Shown here: positions 7,768 to 16,959 of the stretch, in pieces
Position numbering within the stretch: the first letter of the stretch is position 1
Layout: every line of letters begins with the position of its first letter
Assembly: GCF_002813635.1 (NCBI RefSeq)
Contig: NZ_CP016382.1
Location: 558,001 to 622,000, forward strand
DNA length: 64,000 bases
Reading direction: 5' to 3'
Source: Spiribacter roseus
GTDB lineage: Bacteria > Pseudomonadota > Gammaproteobacteria > Nitrococcales > Nitrococcaceae
Notes under the pieces: generated by a model
The model's database searches: none
What the model saw: only the letters and a program-made list of their open reading frames with translations
What the model was told of the DNA's origin: nothing
Program-made: the position numbers and the translations under genes

Positions 7768-8106
7768 TCACGCCAGCCGGCTGCCGTTGGGGACGGCGCC
7801 ATCAGGGGCACATAACACAACGGCCCCATCCGCCCGGTGAAAACCGGTGACGAGGCATTCCGACAGGAATGGTCCAATCTGTTTGGGCGGGAAGTTGATG
7901 ACGGCCACCACCTGGCGGCCAAGCAGGCTCTGGCGATCGTAGAGGTCAGTGATCTGCGCGCTGGACTTGCGCTCGCCGATCTCCGGGCCGAAATCAATGC
8001 GCAGTCGCCAGGCGGGCTGCCGGGCTTCGGGAAATGCCTCAACCTCGATCACCGTGCCGACGCGCAGCTCAACGCGGGCGAAGTCCTCAAACTCGATGGT
8101 ATCCAT
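7768..8106 (-). CDS. csaA: CsaA-type tRNA-binding domain protein
   Basis: A 112-residue protein consisting of a single tRNA-binding (OB-fold) domain of the CsaA/MetRS C-terminal type. FARVELRVGTVIEVEAFPEARQ opens the domain, followed by DFGPEIGERKSSAQI and the conserved VAVINFPPKQIG. B. subtilis CsaA was described as a chaperone; the general role is uncertain. Full length for the family. Monocistronic, convergent with the lipoprotein hydrolase gene and divergent from the next gene. Confidence 0.88.
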   Translation of the reverse strand: MDTIEFEDFARVELRVGTVIEVEAFPEARQPAWRLRIDFGPEIGERKSSAQITDLYDRQSLLGRQVVAVINFPPKQIGPFLSECLVTGFHRADGAVVLCAPDGAVPNGSRLA

Positions 8107-8140
8107 GACGTCGGAATATACGCCTCATCATGAGTGATCC

Positions 8141-8527
8141 GTGAAACGCATTTTTGTCTACGGGCTGTTGCGACCGGGTTTTGAGGGCGCCGGGTTGCTG
8201 GGTGATGCCGAGCCGCTCGGGGCAGCGACAACGTCGGGTCTGCTCTACGACCTTGGCGGCTATCCGGGCCTGGTACCCGGCGATGGCGTTGTCCACGGCG
8301 AGGTCTGCGCGGTTGATGATACCCGTCTACCCGCGCTCGACGCCTTCGAGGATTACAACCCCGCCGATCCCGCCGGCTCGCTCTATATTCGCACGACGGT
8401 AATTGCCTGGCTTGTGGCCAGCGGCGAGGCGATCACAGCCCAGGCCTATCACTATAACCGCCCAGTGCCCGAACATGCCTGGATTGCGGACGGAGACTAT
8501 GCGCGGTATGCCGCTGGACGGGGCTAG
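8141..8527 (+). CDS. Gamma-glutamylcyclotransferase-like protein
   Basis: A 128-residue GGCT/AIG2-fold protein. The substrate loop YGLLRPG (residues 7-13) and the conserved Glu in DAFEDYNP (about residue 69), the proton donor/acceptor of the fold, are present. Family members cleave gamma-glutamyl amino acids or gamma-glutamylamines to 5-oxoproline. The GTG start at 8141 has no strong ribosome binding site. With the gamma-glutamyltransferase at 2099-3802 it could take part in glutathione turnover, but that link is inference. Confidence 0.75.
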   Translation: MKRIFVYGLLRPGFEGAGLLGDAEPLGAATTSGLLYDLGGYPGLVPGDGVVHGEVCAVDDTRLPALDAFEDYNPADPAGSLYIRTTVIAWLVASGEAITAQAYHYNRPVPEHAWIADGDYARYAAGRG

Positions 8528-8694
8528 CATCACCTGCGACACGATATGACGTCTCATGCCATTAGAGTCTTTTCCGCAGGGAACGCGATCGGGCTGTGAG
8601 GCCGGATTTGGCCAGGGAAGGCCACCTTCTTCTGTTCAATGTTACTCGACCCGGGTAGCGTCTAGATTGAACTCACCTGAATGGAGCAGTAGCC

Positions 8695-9348
8695 ATGAAG
8701 TCCTCTTTAGCTCGATACGTCAGGCGGGCGCTCATTCTCGGGGGTGCAGCGATCGTGCTCGTCGCCTGTAAAGCCGACGAGGTGGAAGTCGAGCTCGATG
8801 TCCAGCAGCTCCAGTCGGCAGCGGATGGTGCTGAAATGATGGCAGAGTTCGAGGCCGTATTCTCCAACCTCGGAGAGCTCGACAACGAGCAGCGGGCGCA
8901 GGTCGATGCTGTCCGCGACATCCTCGAGCAGTACATGGCGATTGACGATTTTGAGCTGGAGACGACAGATACCGGCTTTGAGGTCACGATCGAGGGCGAG
9001 ATCCCCGTTATTGATGCGCAACGTGCCGATCATGCCTACTTCATTGCCGTGAGCGAATCGGCCAGCCTGCCCGGATACCATCGCGTTGCGTTACAGACGG
9101 GTGATGATTTCACGGCCATGGAAGGGGAGATGTCCGCGATCAGCTTTATGCTGAGTCCAGATGCCCACCATCCGACAAAATTCCGGGTCGATGGCGAATC
9201 GAGTAGTCTGCTTGCACCGGCGGCGGAAGTGGATGGCCGTGCGTATCTGCTTTACGACGCACCGCTTGAAGACCGAGTCCGACTCATCCAGAAGGATGGC
9301 CCTTTCGATCGGGTTGGGGCTGGGTTTTTCATTCGCCTCGCAGACTGA
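8695..9348 (+). CDS. Hypothetical acidic lipoprotein
   Basis: Not recognised. The 217-residue precursor has a lipoprotein signal with the lipobox LVAC (Cys25) after a hydrophobic stretch. The mature part is strongly acidic, rich in Glu and Asp, as is common for exported proteins of halophiles, and predicted mostly alpha then beta (repeated strands from about residue 95). A weak purine-rich ribosome binding site precedes the ATG at 8695. No enzyme motif is visible. It is the last gene before the accessory island. Confidence 0.65.
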   Translation: MKSSLARYVRRALILGGAAIVLVACKADEVEVELDVQQLQSAADGAEMMAEFEAVFSNLGELDNEQRAQVDAVRDILEQYMAIDDFELETTDTGFEVTIEGEIPVIDAQRADHAYFIAVSESASLPGYHRVALQTGDDFTAMEGEMSAISFMLSPDAHHPTKFRVDGESSSLLAPAAEVDGRAYLLYDAPLEDRVRLIQKDGPFDRVGAGFFIRLAD

Positions 9349-9457
9349 TGCGAGCCACTTCCCCCGGTCTGTCACCGACGCGACGGGTATAGAACTGGGG
9401 CACCGCCGTTCAATGCATCAACCGAAAAGGTTCGGGATTTGAACAGGAGGCCTCTAG

Positions 9458-9571
9458 GACATCTGCGTGCGTGGCTACGAGAGCGCGACTGTCCTGGAGT
9501 GTGGGCTCGGCAGTTATATCGACCTCTCAAACAAGGAGCGACCACATACTGCACTTGATCCGAGCCCCCGG
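9458..9571 (+). pseudogene. IS3-family transposase (OrfB) C-terminal remnant
   Basis: About 38 codons read ICVRGYES, then SYIDLSNKERPHTALDP. This is the end of an IS3-type integrase catalytic domain, in which a strand like YLDFYN-x-RRPHSSLD follows L-R-A-Y-E/D-S. A stop codon (9455-9457) lies directly upstream in frame and nothing else of the transposase is left. It marks the left border of the lower-GC island. Confidence 0.65.
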
Positions 9572-10114
9572 CTGAGATGTCCTAGGTTCACATGCCCGAA
9601 ACTTAATACCGATGGAGACGCAACCGGCGTTTACAAATTAACCGGTACCCGCCGTCCGAAGGACAAAGCCACTTCAGCGCGCCATTTTGCACGGCGCCGA
9701 TCATTCCCGTTTCCTGGCCTGATATTGGCTGCCACGGTCGCCCTCCTTGCAGGTATCTCTGCTCAAACAGAATTTATCCGCGAGGCTAAAGTTACCGCGG
9801 TGGATCGATCATGACGGAATCGGCGGTGCGCGGGTGGCAGTCGCCGTCCCACAGAATCACGAGGCGATTAGGACTGATTTGTGATGGCCATCGCCTCCAG
9901 CGCTTTATTCGACTTAAGAGAATCTGACGAGATGTGCCTCGAGCATGGCACGCAGGCGTATTGCGAATAACGGCGGGCGCATGTGGTCACTACGCTCGAG
10001 AAGAGCGGGACTTGACCATTTGTATAGCGCTTTCTCACCACTCAACAGCGCCTCCCAGCAGAACTGGTGGGGCACATTCGACGACCAATCCCGCATGGAT
10101 CTGCCTGTCGGTTA
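9572..10114. other. Gene-poor spacer at the island edge
   Basis: About 540 bases between the transposase remnant and the end of the helicase gene. Short open frames occur on both strands but have no ribosome binding sites, no codon bias like the neighbours and no recognisable protein motif. I see no convincing hairpin terminator for the leftward helicase gene and no tRNA. It is probably decayed mobile-element or intergenic DNA. Confidence 0.5.
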
Positions 10115-13100
10115 TTACGATACTGAGAACTTTACTCCCATCGGTTCCTCTCCCTCATGCGACAAATATTCCAACTCCCCCATATAGCGGAACGGTGCAG
10201 CTCGGCCGTCAGATTTCAGCCGATTTTCACGAACAAAAAGGTGGATCCGCGTGCCGCGTTTGGCTTGCTCAATGATCTCCCGTCCACGCTTGCTAGTGGC
10301 TTTGGTCTGATTCTGACTCTGCCAATAAAACGTGTGGTCATCCATGAAGTGATCGAGATAGCGATGCTTCGTCTGCTTGCCCTGTTTGTTGAGCGTTACC
10401 AGCAGAACATGGGTCCGATCAGCCAGCACCACATGGCCTGTCTCCCAGATAGCTGCATTAAAGACCTCACCGAATAGCGGCGGGATCTCTTTTCGGTAAA
10501 AGCTTTGGCCCCTGGCCATCGCGAGGGGATCGAGGAGCTCTTTCAATCGCGCGAAGGTGCGCATAGATTCATCAGCGGCGAGATCCTCGTACTCTGGATT
10601 CTTAGCACGCAACCGATAATGCCCATCGGCGTCCTTAATAACCTCACGAAGCAGGTACTGCGTATCACCAGCCTCATCAGCACGCTCAATCGCCATCGTT
10701 GACCCGGTAATCGAGCCAGCAGATGTCGGTGTTGCCCATTCCATCAGCAGGTAATCACCGTTCTGAATTGGACGCTTACCGCCATTCATCGAGTCACCAC
10801 GCGCCCGAGCGACGAAGTGGCGCTCAGGATCAATGCGACCAACGTCCGCGGGTATGCCTATGTGCTCAGGTTCCTCAGGATTACTTGTGCGAAAGTGCCC
10901 GCAGGCTATTTTCAGATCCGAGTAGTAGGGAATCGTTGGCCGCCCCTGTCCGCCTGGGAATGGGAGGACCGTCGTACTGCCAGTGCCACCTTCCTTAGGC
11001 CGATACTGCGCTAGCCGATAGTCTACTAATTCTTGGACCATATTTGTAAAAGTTGTCTGATCGATCTGGTCACTCAATGTAAAGGTGGGTCGGAAGTGGT
11101 TCCCCTCGACAACAAACCATCGATTAACCTCCGGGCCTTTGTCTCCTTTTGTCCAAAAGTGAATTGGATTCTTTCTCCATTCCTTACTTAGGGTTTCAGA
11201 ATCAAGCGCATCGTTCGACTGTAGGGGCCGTGGCAAATCGTCAAAAAGGGCAGGGCGTCGGTGGAAGATTTGCGCGGACGCCGCAGTGAGCGCCTCCAGC
11301 GTTGGCGGTGCAGTGAACCCATCGATCTCTAGGAAAGCCTCCAGAAGCACCATCTTGTACGACTTGGTCATCGCTGTAGTCTCAACCTCCCGCAGAAAAT
11401 CACCGTGCGCGGTGACGCAATCTGCCTCTGCGTCGCTCAGCTCATCTTTAGCGCCGACGAACGCCCACCAGTGCCCGGCGTCATCGCGCAGTTTCCTCAG
11501 GCTGAGGCCGGCTCGATAAGCTTCGGTCGCGGTAGGACGACGGCCAAGGGCGGCACGCAGGTTTTCGAATTCTGCTCCGGCATTGCCCGGAATCAGGCTT
11601 TCAAGGAATTCAATGAACTGCAGGTCATAGTTGGCGAAGCACCCAGGCGGCAGTTCGAGCGTGCTGCTTCGATAGGCCTGAGTAAACTTCCGCAATCCGT
11701 CACCGGTAGCTTCGCGCTCAAACAAGGCCTGAGGCCGATTTAGGAATGCCCGATGATTACCCACAAAGTCCAGGACGACCAGGTGGTCTTTTCCATCCGC
11801 CTGGCGGAGCCCACGGCCGATTTGTTGCAGAAAAAGCACCGGCGATTCGGTGGGTCGTAGTAGCAGGATGGTATCCACCGCCGGGATATCCACGCCCTCG
11901 CTGAAAAGGTCCACTGAGAAGACTACCGAAATTCGGCCATCAGTGAGTCGCTCAATGGCCTCGTCACGGCTGGTGGTTGAACTGCCATGGACAGAAGTCG
12001 CCGATATTCCTGCATGTTGGAAATAGTCAGCCATAAAGTCCGCGTGCCGGCGTGATCCACAAAAGGCGAGAGTACGCAGAGCAGCTTTATCCCGCCATTC
12101 ACGCAGAGCATGGCGAGCACGGCTTCGTGTGGCTAACTGGTTTTCGAGGGCGTGTTCCTCGAATCGGCGATTACGCCAAGGCAACGACTGGTAGTCGATA
12201 GTCTCGTCTAAGATACCGTAGTAGTGGAATGGGCAGAGCAGTGAGGCCCGAATACCATCGAATAGGTCAGCGCTATAGACCAGGTTGTCGTCGCAAAGCG
12301 ACAGGATATTGGCCTGGTCGGCGCGATCGGGAGTTGCGGTCAGACCCAACAGGAAGTTCGGCATGAAATGCTGCAGCAAACGGCGATAGGTGCCGGCGGC
12401 GGCATGATGAAATTCGTCGATAATGATGTATTCGAAGGCGTCGGGATCGAACCGAGCTAGGTGGCGCGCCTGGTGCAGTGTCTGCACTGAGGCGAACAGC
12501 ATATCGGCATGGGTGTCGCGCTCGTCGCCCTGATAGCGACCGATCTGCGCCTTCGGGAAAACCCGCTGGAATGTAGCCTCTGCCTGTAACAGTATTTCGG
12601 CGCGGTGAGCAACGAACAGCACACGGTCGGCGCCGGCCTGCTCGGCATCGAATGCAGCCAGGTAGGTCTTGCCGAGGCCTGTCGCCATCACGACCAGGCC
12701 CCGAGAATAGCCTGCCTTACGGGAGTTCTTCAGGGCGGTTAGGGCCTCGAGTTGAGTCGTGGTTGGATCAGGGGTGGGCAGTTCATGATCGTCGCTACCG
12801 GGCGAAATTACAGGACGAGTCATCGGCCGCCGCCGCTCATAGGCCTCGATCCACGCGTAATCCAAGGCGCGGGCCTCGTCGGCGGTAAAGATCGCTTCGA
12901 ACGCATTGCGGATTTCGGCAAGCCGCTTCTCCCCAGTGGAATCGAACCCCTCCACCCGGTAGTTCCATTCGAGACCAGCGGTAAGCGCCTCGCGGCTTAT
13001 ATTGCTTGAACCAATGAATGCCTCACCGCGATTGCCACCCTCGCGGGTAAAAATATAGGCCTTGAGGTGGAAGCTCCTGCCGTGGGTCTCGAATACCCGA

Positions 13101-13393
13101 ACATCAGCGCCGCGCTCGCTCAGCAGCATTAGGCTGCGGAGGGCCTGAGGATCGGTGACGCCGAGATAATCACTCGTAATGATGCGGATTCGGACGGGGC
13201 GTTGCTGATTGCAACGCTCGCTTAGGGCGTCGAAGATTAGGGCAAGACCAGTACTTTTAATAAAGGATACTGCCAGCTCAATCTCTGAGGCTTGGCGAAT
13301 TGAAGTCAGTAGCTGCGGCAGCAGCGGATCATCGGCGCCGCCGTGGATCAGCCGGGGGAGAGGCATCGCTGCAGACGGGGCATGATCGGCCAT
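10115..13393 (-). CDS. PLD nuclease - SF2 helicase - S24-like - DUF3427 protein
   Basis: A 1092-residue multidomain protein. Residues about 10-145 are a phospholipase D-like nuclease with H109-L-K111 and GSSN (128-131). Residues about 215-560 are a superfamily 2 helicase with Walker A GLGKT (Lys242), DEFH (326-329), LTATP, SVDLFSEGVDIP and QQIGRGLRQ. Around 720-800 and at the end (LFVREN...SHEGEEPMG) it matches DUF3427. Inserted at about 825-930 is a LexA/UmuD (S24)-like module: ACGHF (Cys831-Gly832), GDSMNGG (Ser868), and Arg916 where the catalytic Lys should be. Proteins of the PLD-helicase-DUF3427 type occur in defence islands. GC is lower than the surroundings. It lies 15 bases after a methyltransferase gene and is probably cotranscribed with it. 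Confidence 0.88.
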   Translation of the reverse strand: MADHAPSAAMPLPRLIHGGADDPLLPQLLTSIRQASEIELAVSFIKSTGLALIFDALSERCNQQRPVRIRIITSDYLGVTDPQALRSLMLLSERGADVRVFETHGRSFHLKAYIFTREGGNRGEAFIGSSNISREALTAGLEWNYRVEGFDSTGEKRLAEIRNAFEAIFTADEARALDYAWIEAYERRRPMTRPVISPGSDDHELPTPDPTTTQLEALTALKNSRKAGYSRGLVVMATGLGKTYLAAFDAEQAGADRVLFVAHRAEILLQAEATFQRVFPKAQIGRYQGDERDTHADMLFASVQTLHQARHLARFDPDAFEYIIIDEFHHAAAGTYRRLLQHFMPNFLLGLTATPDRADQANILSLCDDNLVYSADLFDGIRASLLCPFHYYGILDETIDYQSLPWRNRRFEEHALENQLATRSRARHALREWRDKAALRTLAFCGSRRHADFMADYFQHAGISATSVHGSSTTSRDEAIERLTDGRISVVFSVDLFSEGVDIPAVDTILLLRPTESPVLFLQQIGRGLRQADGKDHLVVLDFVGNHRAFLNRPQALFEREATGDGLRKFTQAYRSSTLELPPGCFANYDLQFIEFLESLIPGNAGAEFENLRAALGRRPTATEAYRAGLSLRKLRDDAGHWWAFVGAKDELSDAEADCVTAHGDFLREVETTAMTKSYKMVLLEAFLEIDGFTAPPTLEALTAASAQIFHRRPALFDDLPRPLQSNDALDSETLSKEWRKNPIHFWTKGDKGPEVNRWFVVEGNHFRPTFTLSDQIDQTTFTNMVQELVDYRLAQYRPKEGGTGSTTVLPFPGGQGRPTIPYYSDLKIACGHFRTSNPEEPEHIGIPADVGRIDPERHFVARARGDSMNGGKRPIQNGDYLLMEWATPTSAGSITGSTMAIERADEAGDTQYLLREVIKDADGHYRLRAKNPEYEDLAADESMRTFARLKELLDPLAMARGQSFYRKEIPPLFGEVFNAAIWETGHVVLADRTHVLLVTLNKQGKQTKHRYLDHFMDDHTFYWQSQNQTKATSKRGREIIEQAKRGTRIHLFVRENRLKSDGRAAPFRYMGELEYLSHEGEEPMGVKFSVS

Positions 13394-13408
13394 GAGCGTT
13401 CTAGTTCC

Positions 13409-14038
13409 TTATGCCGGATCAGTATCGTAATCGGCCTCGTGGCGTCGCTGTAAGCAAACCGCCTCCCAAGTGACCGCAGCGCGGCCCTGCAAGTCAAGCG
13501 CTTGCGGTCTCTGGGGCGCGGGCGTTATGTCGACCAGGCCTTCGCGGAGGCCGAGATGGATCACTTCATTGTGACTGACTGGATAGAAAGTCCGCTCTCC
13601 ATCACCGGGGCCATGCCGCAATGTGAGGTAAAGAACGCCTCCTGGCGTTAGTAGATCGACTAGCGTCCTGAGCGACCTCTGCCGCTCGCCGGGCGGCACG
13701 TGCATCCACACCGCGGATAGCAGGATTAGGTTGAAACGCTCGGACAATGCCCGTGTCCGAATTAGGTCTGGCAGGCAGTCATCTATCCACCATACTGGCG
13801 TGCGTTGTGTGTGTTTCTGCCCGAGCTCCCGCAGGCGCTTGGCAGGTTCCACTGCCACCACTTCCCAGCCTCTTTCTGCGAGCGCTTGGGCATCACGGCC
13901 GGAACCCGCACCGATATCTAGCGCCGCCCTCGGTGTGCCCGGCAGCATTGGGATTAGCGCAGCATGCACCCCCTCGAAATCGAGCGCGTTGTAGCGCTCG
14001 AAGAGGGTCTCGGCATTATCCGAGTAATAGTCCGCCAT
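13409..14038 (-). CDS. SAM-dependent methyltransferase
   Basis: A 209-residue class I methyltransferase of the TehB/UbiE-like type. SAM motif I is DIGAGSGRDAQALAERGWEVVAVEPA (about residues 41-66, in two parts DIGAGSG and VAVEPA), followed by LLSAVWMHVP and the LTPGGVLYLTLRHGPG strand. There is no DNA-methyltransferase motif IV (DPPY/NPPY), so modification of a small molecule, tRNA or protein is more likely than restriction-type DNA methylation. The ATG at 14038 follows AGGGAAGAA; a longer frame to 14203 runs into the divergent promoter region. It leads a two-gene unit with the PLD-helicase. Confidence 0.82.
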   Translation of the reverse strand: MADYYSDNAETLFERYNALDFEGVHAALIPMLPGTPRAALDIGAGSGRDAQALAERGWEVVAVEPAKRLRELGQKHTQRTPVWWIDDCLPDLIRTRALSERFNLILLSAVWMHVPPGERQRSLRTLVDLLTPGGVLYLTLRHGPGDGERTFYPVSHNEVIHLGLREGLVDITPAPQRPQALDLQGRAAVTWEAVCLQRRHEADYDTDPA

Positions 14039-14121
14039 GGCTTCTTCCCTGATTCGCGTGTGCACAGGATGTATCGTTGAGGGCGTACAGGCCAAGTCAG
14101 GCGCCGAGCCGGAGGAGCAGG

Positions 14122-16536
14122 ATGCTCGTCTACACCAGTGATAAGCCGGGGTTTCTGAGGGACGTCGGGGATAATCGCATCGCCGACCGCGTTCTCGACG
14201 CAATGCAAAAGTCGGGGCAGGGCAGCGTCAGTGATGGCGAGCGCAGGTCCTGGGAGGAATCACTGCTGCGCATGAAAAACGTCCTCGAGGACAGGATCGT
14301 CCCCGATGACGCCGGCATCGCGGTCGAGTATCGGATCCCGCAGACCTCCAGGCGCGTCGACCTTATTGTCTCCGGCACCGATGACAGCGGTCAGGACGTC
14401 TGCGTGATCATTGAGCTCAAGCAGTGGAGTGATGTGACGGCGACATCGAAGGAGGCGATTGTCCGCACCTGGCTCGGCGGCAGCGATAGAGAGACGACAC
14501 ACCCCTCGTACCAGGCCTGGAGTTACGCCTCGCTGCTGCAGGACTTCAACGCCACGGTGCAGGACGACGCCATCCGCCTGATTCCCTGCGCCTATCTGCA
14601 TAATTGCGTGGACCGCACCGGGGTTGGTGACGAGCGGTATAGCGACGATCTCGAACGGGCCCCGGTTTTTCTCAAGCACGATCCGCAGAAGCTGCGCGCA
14701 TTCATTGCGCGGTACGTCAAAGCCGGTGATCTCAATCGCACGCTCTACCGCATCGAGCATGGCCGCATCCGCCCGTCACGGGATCTGGCTGCCTCGCTCT
14801 CCGATCTGATGCGTGGCAAGCGCGATTTCCTGATGATCGATGATCAGAAGCTCGCCTATGAGACGGCGCTTGAGGTCGTCAGCCTCGCCAATGCCGGGCA
14901 CAAGCAGGTACTGATCGTGGAGGGTGGTCCGGGTACGGGTAAGTCGGTAGTGGCCATCAACCTGTTGGTGGAGCTAATCAACCGGGGCCTGACCGGCCAT
15001 TATGTCACGCCCAATCGCGCGCCCCGCCAGGTCTATCAGGCCCGCCTGACGGGGACACTCAAGAGAAGTCGTTTCGATAACCTGTTCAAGGGCTCGGGCA
15101 CCTATGCAGGGGCGGACGACGATGAGATGGATGCCCTGGTGGTCGACGAAGGCCACCGCATCAAGGAGCGCTCGCAATACCAGAAAGCCGGCACCAATCA
15201 GACCCGCGACATCATCCGCGCGGCGAAGGCGAGCATTTTCTTTATCGACGAGGACCAGCAGGTCACCTGGCAGGACGCCGGGTCCATTGCCGAGATTCAG
15301 CGCTGGGCGGCGCAGGCCGGCGCCACGGTGCAGCGCATGGTGCTGCAGTCGCAGTTCCGCTGTAATGGCTCGGACGGGTATCTGGCCTGGCTCGATCAGC
15401 TGTTGGGGATTCGGCCGACCGCTCAGGATGATCTCGAGGGCGTGCCCTATCACTTCGAAGTGGTGGACGCCCCGGATGAGCTACAGCGGCGGGTAGTGGA
15501 ACTGGATCGCGCCGGGAGCAAGGCGCGGGTGGTGGCCGGCTATTGCTGGGACTGGGTGAGCAAAAAGACGCCGGGCGTCGCTGACATCGAATTCGCCGAT
15601 GCCGGCTTTGCCATGGCATGGAATCTTGATGAGGACGAGGGGCGATATCTCGAGCGGGCACACTCCATTGACCAGGTTGGCTGTATTCACACCGTCCAGG
15701 GGCTGGAGATGGACTATGTCGGGGTGATCATCGGCCCCGACCTGGTGGTGCGAAACGGTGAAATCGTCACACAACCGGCCGAGCGGGCAAAAACCGATCG
15801 CTCCCTGCGGGGTTATAAGACCCTGTTTAATACGGATCGGGCCGAGGCGACGGCGCGGGCGGATCGCATCATCCGCAACACCTACCGCACGCTCATGAGT
15901 CGCGGAATGAAGGGTTGCCTTGTCTATTGCACCGATGCCGAGACGCAGGCCTGGTTCCAGGCCCGCGCGGCAGAGGCCATTGCCGCGCCCGCGATATCAA
16001 GAGTCCACCCTGAAGGGACTGACGGGGACAATGCGATTTTCCTTGAGGCACCGGACGTCACTCCCGCGGATAACGCTGTGCCATTCGTGGAAATGACTGC
16101 CGCGGCCGGGGCCTTTGCCGACTCACCGGTGCGCCAGAGCAGCCCAATCGACTCACAGACCTGGGTCGAATTGCCGGAGTCGTTTAACGCCCGGGCGGAT
16201 CACTTCGTCATGCGCGTGGTGGGTGAGTCGATGAACCAGCGCATTCCCAATGGTTCTCTCTGCCTGTTCCGCGCCAGCCCCGGTGGCACTCGAGAGGGCA
16301 AAATCGTCCTCGTCCAGCATCGCGATATCCAGGACCCGGACACCGGTTCCGGACTGACCGTCAAGCGCTATCATAGTGAAAAGGCACCGGCTGATGACGG
16401 GGAAGGCTGGCGGCACCAGCGAATCGTCCTTGCGTGTGAAACCACGACCCCGGGTTATGAGGACATCGTCTTCGAGTCGGCGGATGAGGCCGGGGATCTG
16501 CGGGTGCTGGCCGAGTACGTGGCGACAGTCGGTTAG
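14122..16536 (+). CDS. PD-(D/E)XK nuclease - DUF2075 helicase - LexA-like protease
   Basis: An 804-residue protein. The N-terminal part has RRVDLIVSG and VIIELKQW, giving Asp80...Glu98-x-Lys100, a PD-(D/E)XK nuclease signature. Residues about 255-615 are a DUF2075-type superfamily 1 helicase/ATPase: Walker A GGPGTGKS (268-275), Walker B VVDEGHR (Asp342-Glu343), IDEDQQ, SQFRC, HTVQGLEMD. The C-terminus (about 655-804) is a complete S24 module: AAG (Ala662-Gly663) as cleavage site, Ser703 in GESM, Lys748 in LTVKRY. The ATG at 14122 has GGAGG 6 bases upstream; the frame could begin at a TTG at 14077. It is divergent from the methyltransferase-helicase unit, with 83 bases between the starts. Self-cleavage would be the obvious control, but is inferred. 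Confidence 0.85.
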   Translation: MLVYTSDKPGFLRDVGDNRIADRVLDAMQKSGQGSVSDGERRSWEESLLRMKNVLEDRIVPDDAGIAVEYRIPQTSRRVDLIVSGTDDSGQDVCVIIELKQWSDVTATSKEAIVRTWLGGSDRETTHPSYQAWSYASLLQDFNATVQDDAIRLIPCAYLHNCVDRTGVGDERYSDDLERAPVFLKHDPQKLRAFIARYVKAGDLNRTLYRIEHGRIRPSRDLAASLSDLMRGKRDFLMIDDQKLAYETALEVVSLANAGHKQVLIVEGGPGTGKSVVAINLLVELINRGLTGHYVTPNRAPRQVYQARLTGTLKRSRFDNLFKGSGTYAGADDDEMDALVVDEGHRIKERSQYQKAGTNQTRDIIRAAKASIFFIDEDQQVTWQDAGSIAEIQRWAAQAGATVQRMVLQSQFRCNGSDGYLAWLDQLLGIRPTAQDDLEGVPYHFEVVDAPDELQRRVVELDRAGSKARVVAGYCWDWVSKKTPGVADIEFADAGFAMAWNLDEDEGRYLERAHSIDQVGCIHTVQGLEMDYVGVIIGPDLVVRNGEIVTQPAERAKTDRSLRGYKTLFNTDRAEATARADRIIRNTYRTLMSRGMKGCLVYCTDAETQAWFQARAAEAIAAPAISRVHPEGTDGDNAIFLEAPDVTPADNAVPFVEMTAAAGAFADSPVRQSSPIDSQTWVELPESFNARADHFVMRVVGESMNQRIPNGSLCLFRASPGGTREGKIVLVQHRDIQDPDTGSGLTVKRYHSEKAPADDGEGWRHQRIVLACETTTPGYEDIVFESADEAGDLRVLAEYVATVG

Positions 16537-16561
16537 ACGTTTAAGAACACCCGGAGCCTCT

Positions 16562-16822
16562 ATGAACCTACGCCAGAAATCCCGCATCACCTCTGCGATC
16601 CTGACATTCCTGTTCGGGCCTCTGGGCGTTTTTTACTCCAGCGCGGCAGGGGCCATCGTGCTGATTCTGGTGGCGCTTTCAAGCGCGGGCACGGTCATTG
16701 GCCCGGTGCTGTGCTGGATCGCGGCGATCATCTGGGGCGATCACACCGTCCGCCGCCATAACGAGTCCGTCGACCGGTTGCTGAATCGACCGTTAGATGA
16801 CGATGGGGATGGGCCTCAGTGA
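16562..16822 (+). CDS. Small two-helix membrane protein
   Basis: An 86-residue protein with two hydrophobic segments (about residues 11-30 and 32-58), then HTVRRHNESVDRLLN and an acidic tail. The ATG at 16562 is preceded by GGAG and lies 25 bases after the nuclease-helicase stop codon, so it may be cotranscribed with that gene. The RITSAILTFLFGPLGVFYSS motif resembles small TM2-like proteins (with GPLGVHRFY-type turns). Function unknown. Defence operons often include a small membrane protein, but a role there is only a possibility. Confidence 0.6.
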   Translation: MNLRQKSRITSAILTFLFGPLGVFYSSAAGAIVLILVALSSAGTVIGPVLCWIAAIIWGDHTVRRHNESVDRLLNRPLDDDGDGPQ

Positions 16823-16959
16823 CAGCCTCGTCGCGCTCAATCGCACCCCTGATGCTTACGCCACATTTCCGGATCGTGACCCTCGGGCACGTCCTCGCAA
16901 GACGATATAAGGTACAAGAGACCCGATCATGAACCTGATATCTGACAGCATGGGGCTGT

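Noticed and set aside
13409-14038. DNA methyltransferase of a restriction system
   Set aside because: No DPPY/NPPY motif and no target recognition domain; it looks like a small-molecule, tRNA or protein methyltransferase.
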